Assembly (NCBI GenBank): GCA_009193035.1
Contig: SWDT01000002.1
Span: 496,001 to 560,000 of the forward strand
DNA from: Halicephalobus mephisto
Lineage: Eukaryota > Nematoda > Chromadorea > Rhabditida > Panagrolaimidae
DNA: 64,000 nucleotides
Direction of reading: 5' to 3'
Every line of letters begins with the position of its first letter. The stretch's first letter is position 1. The notes under the pieces are model-generated. The model had not been told where the DNA came from. It saw only the letters and a list, made by a program, of their open reading frames with translations, and searched no databases. The translations under genes were made by a program, and so were the position numbers. Of the stretch, positions 22,778 to 34,859 are shown piece after piece.

Positions 22778-23200
22778 ATGGCAGACAGAATCAGTCAACT
22801 CCAGGATCTCGTTAACGATCTCGCAAATCACATGTGTAATGCCATAGGACATCTACAATCAACAGCTACACCTTGCGAATTTGGTACTGTATCCGAAGAA
22901 TTAATAAATGAACAAAATTCAGAACTTTTTGCAATGCATATTGCACGAACCAGTAAAGACATCGATATTATGATCGACACTTTACCTGATGTTGCTATTA
23001 GTTCTGAAGAAATAGAACCAGGATATCTCGAAAATGAAGCTACTAGAGAAGCTCTAATGTCCAGACTCGATGAAGCCATGAACGAAAACACAGAAATGAT
23101 TGCAAAACTTCGCGAAATTATCGAAGGAATCTCTCAAGTCCAGACAGCTTGTCGAGAAGGTTCCATAACAACACCACCAGATTCTATTTCCAATAATTAA
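22778..23200 (+). CDS. mdt-21: Mediator complex subunit 21
   Basis: Nuclear RNA polymerase II coactivator subunit of the Mediator middle module. Single exon of 140 residues (human MED21 has 144). The start [20 protein letters not shown] matches [20 protein letters not shown] of MED21, and [16 protein letters not shown] matches IARTAKDIDVLIDSLP. The ATG sits one base after a TTTTTAG acceptor, 121 bp behind the DIM1 stop, the classic layout for SL2 trans-splicing in a nematode operon. The stop is 51 bp from the convergent MIPEP stop. Confidence 0.95.
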   Translation: MADRISQLQDLVNDLANHMCNAIGHLQSTATPCEFGTVSEELINEQNSELFAMHIARTSKDIDIMIDTLPDVAISSEEIEPGYLENEATREALMSRLDEAMNENTEMIAKLREIIEGISQVQTACREGSITTPPDSISNN

Positions 23201-23251
23201 CTATTAAATTTTATCCTATTTTTTTTATATCCTATAAAAAATCAACAAAAA

Positions 23252-25937
23252 TTATTTTTTCGCATATTCCTCAAGTAATCGAGTATTACTTGAATAATTA
23301 TCATATAATGCTTCACTCAATTCTTTTTCTGTTGGTTCTTTTCCAATTCCAATTGCTAATAATTTTCCAGATGACAATTCTCCTCCATAAGATTGAACTT
23401 CAGCCCATAATTTTCCATAATCTCTATTAAAAGGATTATTTTTAAAATTTTTTTTCCATATCATAGAAGCAGCTGCTTTAGCAACCAAATACGAATAATA
23501 TTTAGCTCCATATGGTCCTAAATGTCCAAATTTCTGTGGCCATGCAATATCATCAAATCTTTTTAATAAAGGTATTGATTTTTTTCCTATTTCATAAAAT
23601 AATTTCGTTGATGTAATTTCACCATTTAAAATTAATGGTGCATATTCCGGTCCATGAGCTTCTAAATCGAACAAACTATAATGAGTTTGTTGAAGAGTTT
23701 CCATTCCATAAAATAACGATCTTGAAGCAATTAATGCTTGTATAGCTTCTGGATCTATTTCTCTTCCAGATGAATCTTTACAAATCATTTTCAAAATTCT
23801 AGAATCATTAAAAAAAAATTCCATTAAATGAGAAGGAACTTCTGCAATATCAGTAGGACATCTAGTTCCAGCCGTATGTTGATACCTTGTTCGTCCTAGC
23901 ATCGAATGCATCGCATGTCCCATTTCGTGAAAAAACGTTTCTGCCGTTGATGGAGACATCGTAATGTTCTCCAAGGACATTTTCGGATCAGCCACATTTA
24001 ACGATAAAACAACAATCGGAGTTTGATATTCTCCCGATGCCAGTTGTTTTGCACATCTTACAGTATAATGGCAATCTCCACTTAGTTTCGATGGACGATT
24101 ATCCACGTCAATGTAGATGGTTCCTAAGAACATTTTAGATGTCTTAACTTCCTAAAAAAATAATCATGATTAAAAATCGAATTTTTCGAAATTTAGAAAT
24201 TTTCAGGTTTTTAGACTTACAAAAATAGAAAAAAAATCAATTCCAATATCGGATTCCCTGAATTACCACTTTTTAATTTTACTCTCTTTACACAGGATTT
24301 TTAAAATTTTTAAGAAAACTTAAATCAAAAATTCTTAAATTAAAATTTCCAAAAAAATTTTCAAATCAAAATTTCCAAAAAAATTCTTAAATCAAAAATT
24401 ACCAAAAAATTTTCAAATCAAAATTTCCAAAAATTTTTAAATCAAAATTTCCAAAAAAATTCTTAAATCAAAAATTACCAAATATATAAACTTACCACTT
24501 TGACTACATTGCCATCCCAAACCTCTCCATGTAAAGGAACAGTAATATCAAAACTAATACCGTATAATTTCTCTACCAAAGTTTCAAAACCACGTAAAAT
24601 CGTTTCAAAATGAAAATATTTCGATAAAGAACCAGTAAATCCAAAACATTCTTGACGAAATAAGGCACTACCGTAAGCAAAATCCCATTCATTCATAGGT
24701 CCATCGTTGATTTCTTTTCGAATTTTCAAAGTATTTCGAACAAGATCAATTTCGGGTTCAACTGCATCCGAAAAAGTCTCAATTAATCCATATAAAAAAT
24801 TCCTAGCTTTTTCATAAGAATCCAAAACTGAATACATTTGACATCTATCTGCAAAACTCTCAAATCCAGTCAAATTAGCTAGTTTATGTCTAGCTCCAAT
24901 AAGTTTTTGAATATTTTTTTCTTGTTCATCGAAATGTTGATAATATTTCTTGAAAAAAAATCCTCTCGTAGATGAATCAAGACCCACAGGATATGGAGTT
25001 TCAATAATAGGACCAATACCGTATTCTTTTTGTTCTTCTTTAGTAACAAAAGCCGGACGATGAACACCATTTGAAAAATCAGTAGCCGCTTCAAATATCT
25101 CGTTGGAAAGATTGACAAACGTAATTCTCTAAAATCCAAATTTCCAATGAAAATTTATAAAATTATTTCTATGTAAATTTCCTGAATATTTTAGTTTTAA
25201 AATCCCAATTTTACATCAGCTTTAAAAATATTCATTATAATTCTGAAAAATTCCATAAAATTTCAGAAATTTCCAAAAAATTCTTAAAATTTCTATTAAA
25301 TTTCAAAAATTTTTCCAACTTTTGATAAAATTCTAGTTCTATAATACACTAAAAAATTCCGAAAATTTCCATAAAATTTCAAAATTTTAAATTTTATTTA
25401 AAAAACTAACCTCAGAATCAGGTAGATGAACTCCAGATTGTTCAAAATCAGAAACCAACAAACTCAAAGTTCTTTTATCCACTTCATCTAGTTGATCTTT
25501 TTCGGTTTCTGCTGATTTTTTCAATGCAGAAAACAACTCATAATTCGTATTCAAAGTCTCTACCAAATTTGTCAAATCTCTCATACAATCATTTGCAGCC
25601 ATTGCAAATTTTTTATCTGAATGTACATTTCTGACACATTCAGCCACATCTGCTCCACAACAGATCACATTAGAAAGATCATCGACAAGGGCGACTGTAG
25701 GTCGTCCAGGAGGTCCAGTATGAGATACAATTTGTTCTACAAGATCCTGAGCTTCTGATATCACTCCTTTCGTGACTTTATGGAACGATTCTGGGTTGTT
25801 CAGTAGTGGATTACCAAACAAGCCCTAAAAAAACAAATAATTTAATTTAAATAACTCAAAAATCAAACCGTAGTAGTTTTATTGGAAGATTTATGGAGCC
25901 TTCTGAATAAAGGTACCAGTAAATGTCGTGGTTTCAT
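23252..25937 (-). CDS. MIPEP: Mitochondrial intermediate peptidase (M3 metallopeptidase)
   Basis: Removes octapeptides from imported mitochondrial precursors after the first cleavage. Exons 25937-25869, 25824-25411, 25128-24496 and 24151-23252, all phase 0, give about 671 residues (human 713). The first exon (MKPRHLLVPLFRRLHKSSN) looks like a mitochondrial presequence. The catalytic zinc site HEMGH is at about 447-451, with the third ligand Glu in TDIAEVPS near 476 and the M3 phrase FGHLGPYGAKYYSYL further on. All key residues are present. A TTTTCAG acceptor lies two bases before the ATG. Exons are noticeably AT-rich compared with the neighbouring eIF3f gene. Confidence 0.95.
24290..24480. 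repeat. TTAAATCAAAAATTACCAAA repeats in MIPEP intron 3
   Basis: About six degenerate copies of CAAATCAAAATTTCCAAAAA / CTTAAATCAAAAATTACC fill the acceptor-distal half of the intron. Confidence 0.7.
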
Positions 25938-26279
25938 CCCTGAAAACAATAATATTGAAAAATCCAAAGATAAACATCACGAAACAATCTCGACGGGAAT
26001 TTCCCAAAAATTACAGTAACCTATATGAGAATTTCACTTCTAATAGTTATTTCATAGTTATAAAAATTAGAAATATTATCACGAAACAATCTTAATGTAA
26101 ATTTTTTAGTTTTTAGAAATTAAAAAAACTTAAAATTTTAATTTCGAACAATGATTATTTCGTAATCAATATTCCTTTTAAAATATGTTCTGAATGCATC
26201 TAATAATTTCTGGACTAAAATCCTAGTTTTAAATTCCCTATTTTCTATAGTTATTGCAGATTACAGTACTTACGGATAT

Positions 26280-26465
26280 TCAAGGGATCAAATCTGAAAA
26301 TATCCCCTAAAAACGGGTTAGTTAAAAAACAAAAATATTCAAGGAATAGAATCTGAAAATATCCCCCAAAACCGGGTTAGTTAAAAAACAAAAATATTCA
26401 AGGAATAGTCTGAAAATATCCCCTAAAAACGGGTTAGTTAAAAAACCAAAAATATTCAACCGTCA
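26280..26465. repeat. Tandem array of about 58 bp, three copies
   Basis: TCTGAAAATATCCCCTAAAA followed by ACGGGTTAGTTAAAAAAC and ATATTCAAGGAATAG recurs at 26293, 26352 and 26409, between MIPEP and eIF3f. The remainder of 25938-26570 is A/T-rich with no coding signal. Confidence 0.85.
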
Positions 26466-26570
26466 AAACGGTTCATATATGAAACAGAATAAAGTTGTTT
26501 GAAAATTAATAATTTCATAATTTTCCCGTACTGACAAAACAAGAACCGAGGACAAATTACAAGGGTTGAT

Positions 26571-27629
26571 TCATAAGTTGCCAGTGGGGACCGTCCGACG
26601 AGGTTCAGCTGAAAACATTCCACTGAGAATTTCATTCATATTTTTGAGGTCTTCATGAAGAGCTGTTATGCTGGCAATACAGGAAATTTGTTTGCTTGTA
26701 GTGACTAAATTGTTGCTTGTATCAGAATTCGTAAGTGAAGGATGAGATTGGAGAGCTTTCAATCTGAGACAAAGTTTGAAAATATCACTGAGGATTTGTT
26801 CGTTTTTCGGAAGTTCGCCAGACATGACGGCTTTGACGTAGGCAATGCAGACTTTGATCCGCTGATGGAGGCCATTCATCGAGACAGCGAGAGACGAAAT
26901 TAACTTGGAAGAACTGGTGTGATAGTAGTCTCCGGAGGCGGAGAAGGAAGCCATGTGTTCGAGGGAAATCAATTCGGAAGGTTCGGTTTCGAAATGCATC
27001 GGCATTTTCCGGAAAAGAGTTTTCGTGTCGTCCTCTGGGTCGATCACGGTCTCTAGTACTTCTATGTTCAGCTAAAATCGACATTACTGTCATTGCTAAA
27101 CGTGCTACTCACATTTCCCGTGGCTTGCAGCTTCTCTGCGTCGAATTTAAGCAACAAAGGATGTTCGGGATTCTCAGGGAACTTGGAAAATTGATTATTC
27201 AGCTGGATTTCCGTCGTATCTGGTTTCGGAGTCCCCGAGGTCACATACCATCCGAGAATATCCTCATTTGGGAACATTTCTTTGGCTGAAAATTCAAGAT
27301 ATAACGGGATACATGGAGGAAAGCTCATACCTAATCCGCGTTGGGCAAGGAAAAATTCCTCTTCGAAACAAAGTCCGCCAGCGCCGTCGTCCATTTTCTC
27401 CTCCACGATCAATATATGACTTCTGACAATTTCCACCTTTAATCCTTCGTGTTTGCCTGTTATAAAACCGAAAACCTAAAATTCGATATATGAAAATTTA
27501 TTTGATTAAAAAACGAACTTTGGCACTGGAATCCGTCGAATTCATCTTCTTCCGGGTCCATTGATCGCTGATGCCTAAGGCGACGATGGGATGCAGATGA
27601 ACAACGATGGCAGAATGAGTCTGTTCCAT
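26571..27629 (-). CDS. eif-3.F: Translation initiation factor eIF3 subunit F
   Basis: MPN-domain subunit of eIF3 in the cytoplasm. Exons 27629-27519, 27475-27331, 27285-27113 and 27071-26571 join in phase to 309 residues. The MPN domain starts VVHLHPIVALGISDQWTRK and continues with VFGFITGK and ILGWYVTSG. It lacks the JAMM zinc ligands, as is normal for eIF3f. The C-terminal half has ISSLAVSMNGLHQRIKVC and is helical. The introns are short (41-55 bp). The gene is divergent from the M1-like membrane protein (620 bp between ATGs) and lies 634 bp upstream of MIPEP on the same strand, which is too far for a typical operon pair. Confidence 0.94.
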
Positions 27630-27659
27630 CTTCTCCAGAATCGGAGAAAGTACAAAGTA

Positions 27660-28030
27660 ATCAACCGAGGTTCATAAAAAAGAATGAAACGATCCCTTGG
27701 CAAAGTGTTCAAAACACCAGAAATCCCAGTTTTTCCTTTTCGATATCCTTTTTCCTTCAAAGAAAACAAATAAAACTGTCTTTTGGCAAAGAGATCAAAA
27801 CACCAAAAATCCCGGTTTTCCTTTTTGAGTAACTTTTTTGTTCTATCAATAATGAACAAAACTGATTTTGTTGGCAAAATGATCGAAGTCAAAAAATGTC
27901 AGTTTTTCCTTTCTTTTCCTAAAAAAAGACAAAACTGATCGAAAAATTGCCAGTTTTTCCTTTTAAGGACTTTTTTCCTAAAAAAAGACAAAACTGATCG
28001 AAAAATTGCCAGTTTTTCCTGTTGAGTGCC
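27660..28030. repeat. Decayed tandem repeats in the eIF3f upstream region
   Basis: Phrases such as TTGCCAGTTTTTCCTTTTAA, AAAAAAAGACAAAACTGATC and GGCAAAG.GATCAAAACACC recur at 60-110 bp intervals between the divergent genes. The last two copies (about 27925-28020) are almost identical. They lie where promoters should be, so a regulatory effect is possible but not shown. Confidence 0.7.
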
Positions 28031-28248
28031 CGTGTTTTGTTTGTTCTTAATTTTTTGAACAGTTAAGTCTTTTTTAAATTTAAAAAAGCTGAAAATCTGT
28101 TTTGAGCGATTTGAAGAGGAGTCCGAAGAGAACAAAAGTGGTCGAGAGTCGTTTTCGAAGTGGCTTCTCCGGTTCCAACAGGAGAGGATGAGCAAAAACG
28201 AGAAATCATCGTTCCCATTTCAGTTTACCGATTTCCCACTTGTTAAAA

Positions 28249-31200
28249 ATGTCCCAAAAATTCAAAATTAGGCCTATAGATGATCCAGAAATAATCGAAC
28301 AAGAATTAAAACGATTATATCAAAGTAAATGGAAAAGACGGCTTTCCGATTTTGTTCATTTTCTGCACTGTTCGAAACGGATCTTCTGTATCTGGACAAT
28401 TTTGTCTTTTTTCTTGTGGTGAGTTTTGCTTTTTTATGAAATTTAAATTTTTAAACAAACTTATACAGTAAAGTTTTAATTTTTTTAAAAATTATATGTA
28501 ATTTGTATTTAGTTAACATTTTTTACGATGAATTTCGTTTTTTACGAAAGTAGAATCCTTCAAAAGTCTTGTAGGACTTTTCGTAGTCTTCTACAATTTC
28601 ATAAGAGTCTTTAGGATCCTTCAAAGTCTAGTAGAAGCATCTGAAGTCTTTTGAAAATCTTTGAAGTCTTCTAGGATTTTTTAGAATCTTCTAGAATCTC
28701 ATGAAAGCTTCTGAAGGCTTCTAGAATCTAATGGAAATTTCTGAATTCTGTTTGAATCTTCTAGAATCTCATGAAAGCTTCTGAAGGCTTCTAGAATTTA
28801 ATAGAAATTTCTGAATTCTCCTAGTATCTTCTGGAATCTCTTAAAAGCTTCTGAATTCTTTTATATTCTCCTGAAAGTTTTTGAATTCTTAGAATCTCTT
28901 AGAAGTTCCTGAAGTCTTCTAGAATTCCTTAGAATCTTCTGGAAACTTTTGAAGTCTTCTAGAATTCCTTAGATAATTCTGAATTCTTCTAGAATATCTT
29001 GGAAGCTTTTAGAAATTTCTAGAATCTCAAAATTCCTCCATAATTCCATAAATATTTTTCAAAAACAAAATAAAAATTTTTAAATTTTAAATTTTGTTAT
29101 AAAATTTATTTCAAGACAATTTCGTAATAAAAACTTTTATTTCTATAAAAATACGGTATTTTAGTTTTTTTTATTAAGTTACAACACATCATTTTTATAT
29201 TTTAACGATTTCTTTGCAAAATGTAATTTAAAAAAATAAAATTATTCAATAATTTGATCAAAACACCATTAGTTGTATGATATTTGGTTCCCTATTTCGT
29301 AAGATTTATAATTTTTATTTTAATTTTTTTGTAATTTAATTACTTTCTAAAATATAAATTAAGGAATTGAAAAAATTAAAATTAAAAAAAATAGATTATA
29401 TGATGGTTGATTCTTAGAGATATTTATCCTTTTTATTTCTTAAGATTTTTTATTTTTTATTTTAGTTTTTTTGTAATTTAATTACTGTCTAAAATATAAA
29501 TTAAGGAATTGAAAAAATTAAAATTAAAAAAATGAATTATATGATGGTTGGTTTCTAACGACATTTGTTCTCTTTATTTCCTAAAATTTTTTATTTTAAT
29601 TTTTAGTTTTTTTTGTAATTTAATTACTGTCTAAAATATAAATTAAGGAATTGAAAAAATTGAAATAAAAACAGATCATACGGTATCTGGTCTCCAGCGA
29701 TGTTTGCTTCTTTTATTTCATGAAACTTTGTTTCTTTTATTTTTATATTAATTTTTTGAAATTGGATTAACTGATATGTCAATTAAATAAGGAAAAAATT
29801 AATTTAAAAAGAAAGAATTTCAAAATCAATGAGAATCAGAGAAATAACTATCGGTAGGGACATTTGTAGCTAAGGATCAAATATCGCCAGGAACCAATTG
29901 CTGTCAAGAACCAACCATCAGTGAAGTTAGTGTCACTAAAAAACAACTATTGGTGGGGATCAACTGCCACTAGAAAGTAATTATCGTTGAGGAACATCTG
30001 TCGTTAAAGAGCAGCTATCATTAGGGATTAACTACCATTAAAGAACGATTCTCAGTAGAACAGTAATTATTACTAAAAATCAACTATCATTAGGGATCAA
30101 CTGCCGCTGGGATCAACTGTAAATATAAGAGTAATTATAATTAAAAATCAACTATCATTAAGGATTAACTGCCGCTGGGGATCAACTATCAATAGAAGAG
30201 TAATTATCACTAAAAAGCAATTACTATTAAGGATTAACTATCAATAAAAGAGTAATTATAATTAAAAATCAACTACCACTAGGGATCAACTGCCGCTGGG
30301 GATCAACTATCAGTAAAAGAGTAATTATCACTAAAAAGCAATTACTATTAAGGACCAACTATCAATAGAAGAGTAATTATCACTAAAAATCAACTATCAT
30401 TGGGGATTAACTACCATTAAGGACCAACTATCAGTAAAAGAGTAATTATAATTAAAAATCGACCATAATTAAAGATTAACTACCATTAAGAACCAACTAT
30501 CAATGAGGACCATTTATCGCTAGGGATTAAATATACTTAAGGACCAACTGCCGCTGGGGACCAACTTTCATGCAGCCCATATTGCTAACTTTATTTAATT
30601 TTACATGCCTGACACGTACCGCAATCAGAAGGGGAATGAATGGCCGGCATTTGGTCCAATTTATCGATTTATTTTTTTACTTTTTTTAATATTCAAAAAA
30701 CTTCAAAAATGGATGGAAATTTAAAATTCGAAGATGTTTATAATGAAAAACTTATTGAAATTTTCAGTTTAATTATGACTATTATTGGATTGATGGGGAT
30801 TACTGTATCTTTTTTTGTTATTTTAATTGTTTATTTTAAAACTCCAAATTCGATGAAAACAGTCAAAATTTATTTTTTATTATATACTGTATTTGGATTT
30901 TTTTTTGAATTGATTATTGTACTGTATAAGCCAGTTGGGATATCCGAGATTTCGACGATTTATCCGATCGGATTACTGAGTCCGATGAATGCTGAAATTT
31001 CAAAATTTTTAATTTCATTTTTAATTATTTTTTTTTTGGGAATGATATTATGGTTTATTTTAATTTTAGTAAATAGATATTTCGCAATGAGTAATATTAC
31101 TTCTCATAATTTAAAATTCTACCGTAATCCTAAATTTTATAATTTTATTTTATTTTTAAATTATTTAATTTATATTTTTTTGTGTATTTTTGTTGTTTAT

Positions 31201-34200
31201 TTTAGTCCATTTTTTCGAACACCAGAAGACACGGCGAATTTCATCAAATCTACCGTAATCGACGGAGAAAAATTATTAAAAATTCAGCCAAGTTTGTTGT
31301 CGAGCGACTGGTGCACGTTGTATCCTTTGATAATCGCCTCAGGGGCTTTTGTTACTTTTATTTTTCCATTTTTAATTTTTTTTTTACTTTGTGTTTATAA
31401 ATTAAAAACTTCTATCCATCTTTTTCCTGTTCAAATGAAAAAAGTCCATATAATGTTGTTCAAATGTACCGTATTCCAATGTTTTTCAATTTTGATTACG
31501 GTAGGGATTCCCGTCGCGGTCGAAATCGTCGCAATCATGTTTCATTTGAACGAAGTTTTCATTCTTCTACCGTATGCCTTCATTTGGTCTTTTCCCATCA
31601 TCGATTGTTTCGTTACCGTAATCGTCATCAGACCTTACAGAGAATTTGTTTTAAAATTATTTATGAAAAAAAATTTCTTCAAAAAATTCACGTCTAATAG
31701 TGTTTTGAGTTTTTATTAAATTTTAATAAAAATGTGTAAAAATAAAAATTTTAATAAACATTTATAAAAATAAAAATTTTAATAAAAATGTGTAAAAATA
31801 AAAATTTTAATAAAAATGTGTAAAAATAAAAATTTTAATAAAAATGTGTAAAAATAAAAATTTTAATAAAAATGTGTAAAAATAAAAATTTTAATAAAAA
31901 TGTGTAAAAATAAAAATTTTAATAAAAATTTGTAAAAATAAAAATTTTCAATAATGTTTAATGGTTACTGTATTTTTTGATTTTTAATAATTTTATTTAA
32001 AAATGGATTTATTGTTTGAAAATTAATAATTGAAATTGTAAAAAAATTTAATATTTTTCGTTTTAAAACTAATAATTTAAAAAAACGAAAATAAATGATA
32101 AAATTGGTCTCACCACGAATAACATTTAATTTTTTTTACTAATAAGTTATTTGAAAATTAATAATTAAAATTGTAAAAAAAGAAAATTTAATATTTTTCG
32201 TTTTAGGACCAATGATTAAAAATCCCAAAAAAGTTGAAAATAATTAAATAAATTCGGTCCCACCACAAAAGTTATTAAATTTATTATTCAACTACAAACT
32301 TAGTTACTGGTTTATTAAACAACTAGTAATCAACTTTGCACAAAAAAAGTTTATAAAAAATTAAAAAAGAAAATTTATAAAAAAATAAAATATAAATTAT
32401 TTTTTTAAAAAGGTTGTTCTAATCGAAAAAAATTAAATTTTCTGAATAAATTTAAAAAATTAAACAAATTTAAAAATATAGAATTTTTTGAATAAATTTA
32501 AAAAATTAAACAAATTTAAAAATATAGAATTTTTTGGATTAATTTTAAAATATAAATAATGAATTATTATTTAAAGTAAATTTTAGCTTGATTTATGCGT
32601 TGATTATCTACTTTGCCCTCGTCGGAAGAGGGCCCTTTGTTCCTGGAGAAAACAACCTGCCGTTTTTCCACATTCCCAGAGAATACAACATCACCCTCAA
32701 GTTCGATTCTGATTACTCCAAAAGAGTTCTGGTAATTTTTTAAACAATAAATTCAAGAAAAAATATTTTAAAATTTAAATACAAAAATTAACAAAAAATA
32801 AAATTAACGAAAAAATAAAAAATAAATTTTAAATAATAAAATTAACGAAAAAATAAAAGCAATAAAAAAGTTAATTTTAAACCAGAAAAACTTTAAAAAT
32901 AAAATCCAAATAACAAAATTTTGAAAAAATTAAAATAACAAAATTCTTAAAAAAATAAAAAAGTTTTTAATAAAAATTAAATAATAAAATTTTTAAAAAA
33001 TTAATAAAATTGAAAGAAAATTTAAATAACAAAATTTTTAAAAAAATAATTAATAAAGTTTCTTTTAAATTTAAATAATAAAAATTTTAAATTAATTTTA
33101 AATAATAAAAATTTTTAAATTAATTTTAAATAATAAAAATTTTTTTTAAATTTTAAATAATAAAAATTTAAAATTAATTTTAAATAATAAAAATTTTAAA
33201 TTAATTTTAAATAATGAAATTTTAAAATTAATTTTAAATAATAAATTTTTTTTTTAAATTTTAAATAATAAAATTTTTAAATTAATTTTAAATAATAAAA
33301 ATTTCCAGAAGTTCACAGGATCCACGAGGATGCTGTTCGAATCCACCATCGTGACCCCGAATTTCTTCGTTAACATAGGTGAAAACATAAAAATTAACCA
33401 ACTTTACTTCGAGCACTATCCTGAGGGGGACAGCTTCAGCGCCATCGAGACCGGGTTCGATTCTCAGGCCCAGATGCAAAGTTACGTCATTAATCACGTT
33501 TTTGAAGAAAACAAAAATTATGTGGCGGTTTTTAATTTTCAAGGAGAAATTTTTCCAGAAAATGCGGATTTTGTAAAACCTTTAAGAATTGTTAATTTTA
33601 AAAATTCTGGTCAAGACACATATGCCGTCATCCATGCAAACAGAAATGACGTTTCATATGGATTACGGTATGTGACGCCATCTTTGGATTCCAACAGTTA
33701 TCCTGCAAAATTCGTTTTAAATCTTCAAAAATTGAAGAAATTCAGTTCTGTTTCGAATATGCCTCTGGCAACGTCAACAAACATGTGAGTTTTCATTTTT
33801 TGAATCGGGATACTGTAGAAATTTTAAAAAATTTAAAATTTTGAAATAATTTAAAAATAAAAATAATTTAAAATTTAACAAAATGATTTTCAAATTTTCT
33901 AGAATCTAATAAAATAATTCTGAATTTTCTCAGAAGTTTTTAGAATTTTATAAAATAATTCTGGAAACTTCTAGAATCTCACAAAATTTTCTGGAATTCC
34001 ATAGAAGCTTCTGAAAATTTCCAAAAGTTCTTAAAATCCCTCTAGAATTTAATAAAATGATTTTCAAATTTTCTAGAATCTCAAAAATTTCTGAAAATTC
34101 CTAGAAAATTTATAAAATTCTTCCAGAATTTAACAAAATGATTTTCAAATTTTCTAGAATCTCAAAAATTTCTGGAAATTCTTAGAAAATTTATAAATCC

Positions 34201-34812
34201 CTCTAGAATTTAATAAAATGATTTTTAAATTTTCTAGAATCTCAAAAATTTCTGAAAATTCCTAGAAAATTTATAAAATTTTTCCAGAATTTAACAAAAT
34301 GATTCTCAAATTTCCCGAATTTTAATAAAACAATTCAGAATTTTTCCAGAATCTTGGATATTTCTGAAACTACGAATTTTTGGAGTTTCTAAGAAATTCT
34401 AAAAATTTGCGTCGAGATAATTTTATAAACTTATTTTTAAAATAAAAATTATAAATTGTTTTTTAGATCTTCTACCGTATCCGAAGACAGTTTTGTCCAA
34501 TCAATTGTCCTGTTCCCTAGCCAATTGTCCTTCGGAATATTCGATTTAAAAAATTTGTTTAAAAAAAACTGCCAATCAGGAATGACCGTCGGTGTTCATT
34601 TTCGATCCGAAATTTCCCAAAAAATTTCATCTTCAAACAGATTATTGCAATTAGTAGCTAATGTCAGTAATACTGTAGAAAAAATTGACGGAATAATCTT
34701 GCCAGAAATAGAATCCAGAAATCAACCAGGAATTAATTTCCTCAAAGAACAAGAAGCCTTGACGGAAGCCGAGAACCTCTCCGACAAAATCCCCCTGATG
34801 GACAATTGTTAA
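28249..34812 (+). CDS. Type II membrane protein resembling the N-terminal domain of M1 aminopeptidases
   Basis: Exons 28249-28418, 32587-32731, 33309-33784 and 34467-34812 join in phase to 378 residues. A cytoplasmic N-terminus of about 45 residues precedes one membrane helix (IFCIWTILSFFLCLIYALII) that is split by the first intron and reads smoothly only when joined. The outer part has LPFFHIPREYNITLKF, then FTGSTRMLFES and NYVAVFNFQGEIFP. These recall the beta-sandwich entry domain of M1 aminopeptidases (PxxYxLxL, FxGxVxI). No GxMEN or HExxH follows, so it is probably not a peptidase. A TTTCAG acceptor at 28223 may receive a spliced leader. The 4.2-kb first intron contains a chemoreceptor gene. 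Exon joins are good; the family assignment is tentative. Confidence 0.7.
28560..29040. repeat. Degenerate TTCTAGAATCTCATGAAAGC repeats in the first intron of the M1-like gene
   Basis: Many short, diverged copies of GCTTCTGAAGGCTTCTAGAA and CTTCTGGAATCTCTTAAAAG. No exon signals. Confidence 0.7.
29225..29765. repeat. Tandem array of about 141 bp, roughly 3.5 copies
   Basis: TTTGTAATTTAATTACTGTC followed by TAAAATATAAATTAAGGAAT recurs near 29329, 29471 and 29612. Confidence 0.8.
29870..30570. repeat. GGGATCAACTGCCGCTGGGG / AGAGTAATTATCACTAAAAA array
   Basis: About 25 interleaved units of 22-30 bp built from the words AACTATCATTAGGGATCAAC, CAATAGAAGAGTAATTAT and GCCGCTGGGGATCAAC. They are arranged in higher-order groups and end just upstream of the nested chemoreceptor gene. 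Confidence 0.8.
30709..31719 (+). CDS. Seven-transmembrane chemoreceptor of the Str/Srh/Sri superfamily, intronless and nested
   Basis: An uninterrupted frame of 336 residues from ATG 30709 (an in-frame ATG also occurs at 30640). It has seven hydrophobic spans, starting with FSLIMTIIGLMGITVSFFVI, and the nematode chemoreceptor signatures YFKTPNSMK after span 1, a cysteine-bearing loop before span 5 and RPYREFVLKLF after span 7. This is the usual layout of Srh/Sri/Str receptors, expressed in sensory neurons, where it would sense a chemical ligand through G proteins. It lies in sense orientation inside intron 1 of the M1-like gene. Most relatives have several introns, so a single exon is unusual and could reflect retroposition or intron loss. 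No disabling change is seen. Confidence 0.85.
   Translation: MDGNLKFEDVYNEKLIEIFSLIMTIIGLMGITVSFFVILIVYFKTPNSMKTVKIYFLLYTVFGFFFELIIVLYKPVGISEISTIYPIGLLSPMNAEISKFLISFLIIFFLGMILWFILILVNRYFAMSNITSHNLKFYRNPKFYNFILFLNYLIYIFLCIFVVYFSPFFRTPEDTANFIKSTVIDGEKLLKIQPSLLSSDWCTLYPLIIASGAFVTFIFPFLIFFLLCVYKLKTSIHLFPVQMKKVHIMLFKCTVFQCFSILITVGIPVAVEIVAIMFHLNEVFILLPYAFIWSFPIIDCFVTVIVIRPYREFVLKLFMKKNFFKKFTSNSVLSFY
31720..31955. repeat. 27-28-bp tandem array just after the chemoreceptor stop
   Basis: TAATAAAAATGTGTAAAAAT repeats about nine times with almost no divergence. It includes AATAAA-like words that could serve as polyadenylation signals for the nested gene. The following stretch to 32586 is A/T-rich with two weak long repeats (near 32030 and 32160). 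Confidence 0.85.
33885..34330. repeat. Tandem array in the third intron of the M1-like gene
   Basis: TTCTAGAATCTCAAAAATTT followed by CTAGAAAATTTATAAAATTC and AAAATGATTTTCAAATTT recurs about four times with a period near 90 bp. The second intron (32732-33308) is only AAATTTTAAATAATAAAA low complexity. Confidence 0.75.
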
Positions 34813-34859
34813 ATTTAGAAATTACCATAATTAGGCCTGCCAAATTACATTCCAAAAAA

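Noticed and set aside
33445..33465. B-box-like GGGTTCGATTCTC
   Set aside because: It is inside a well-supported exon of the M1-like gene, and no A box is found at the right distance.
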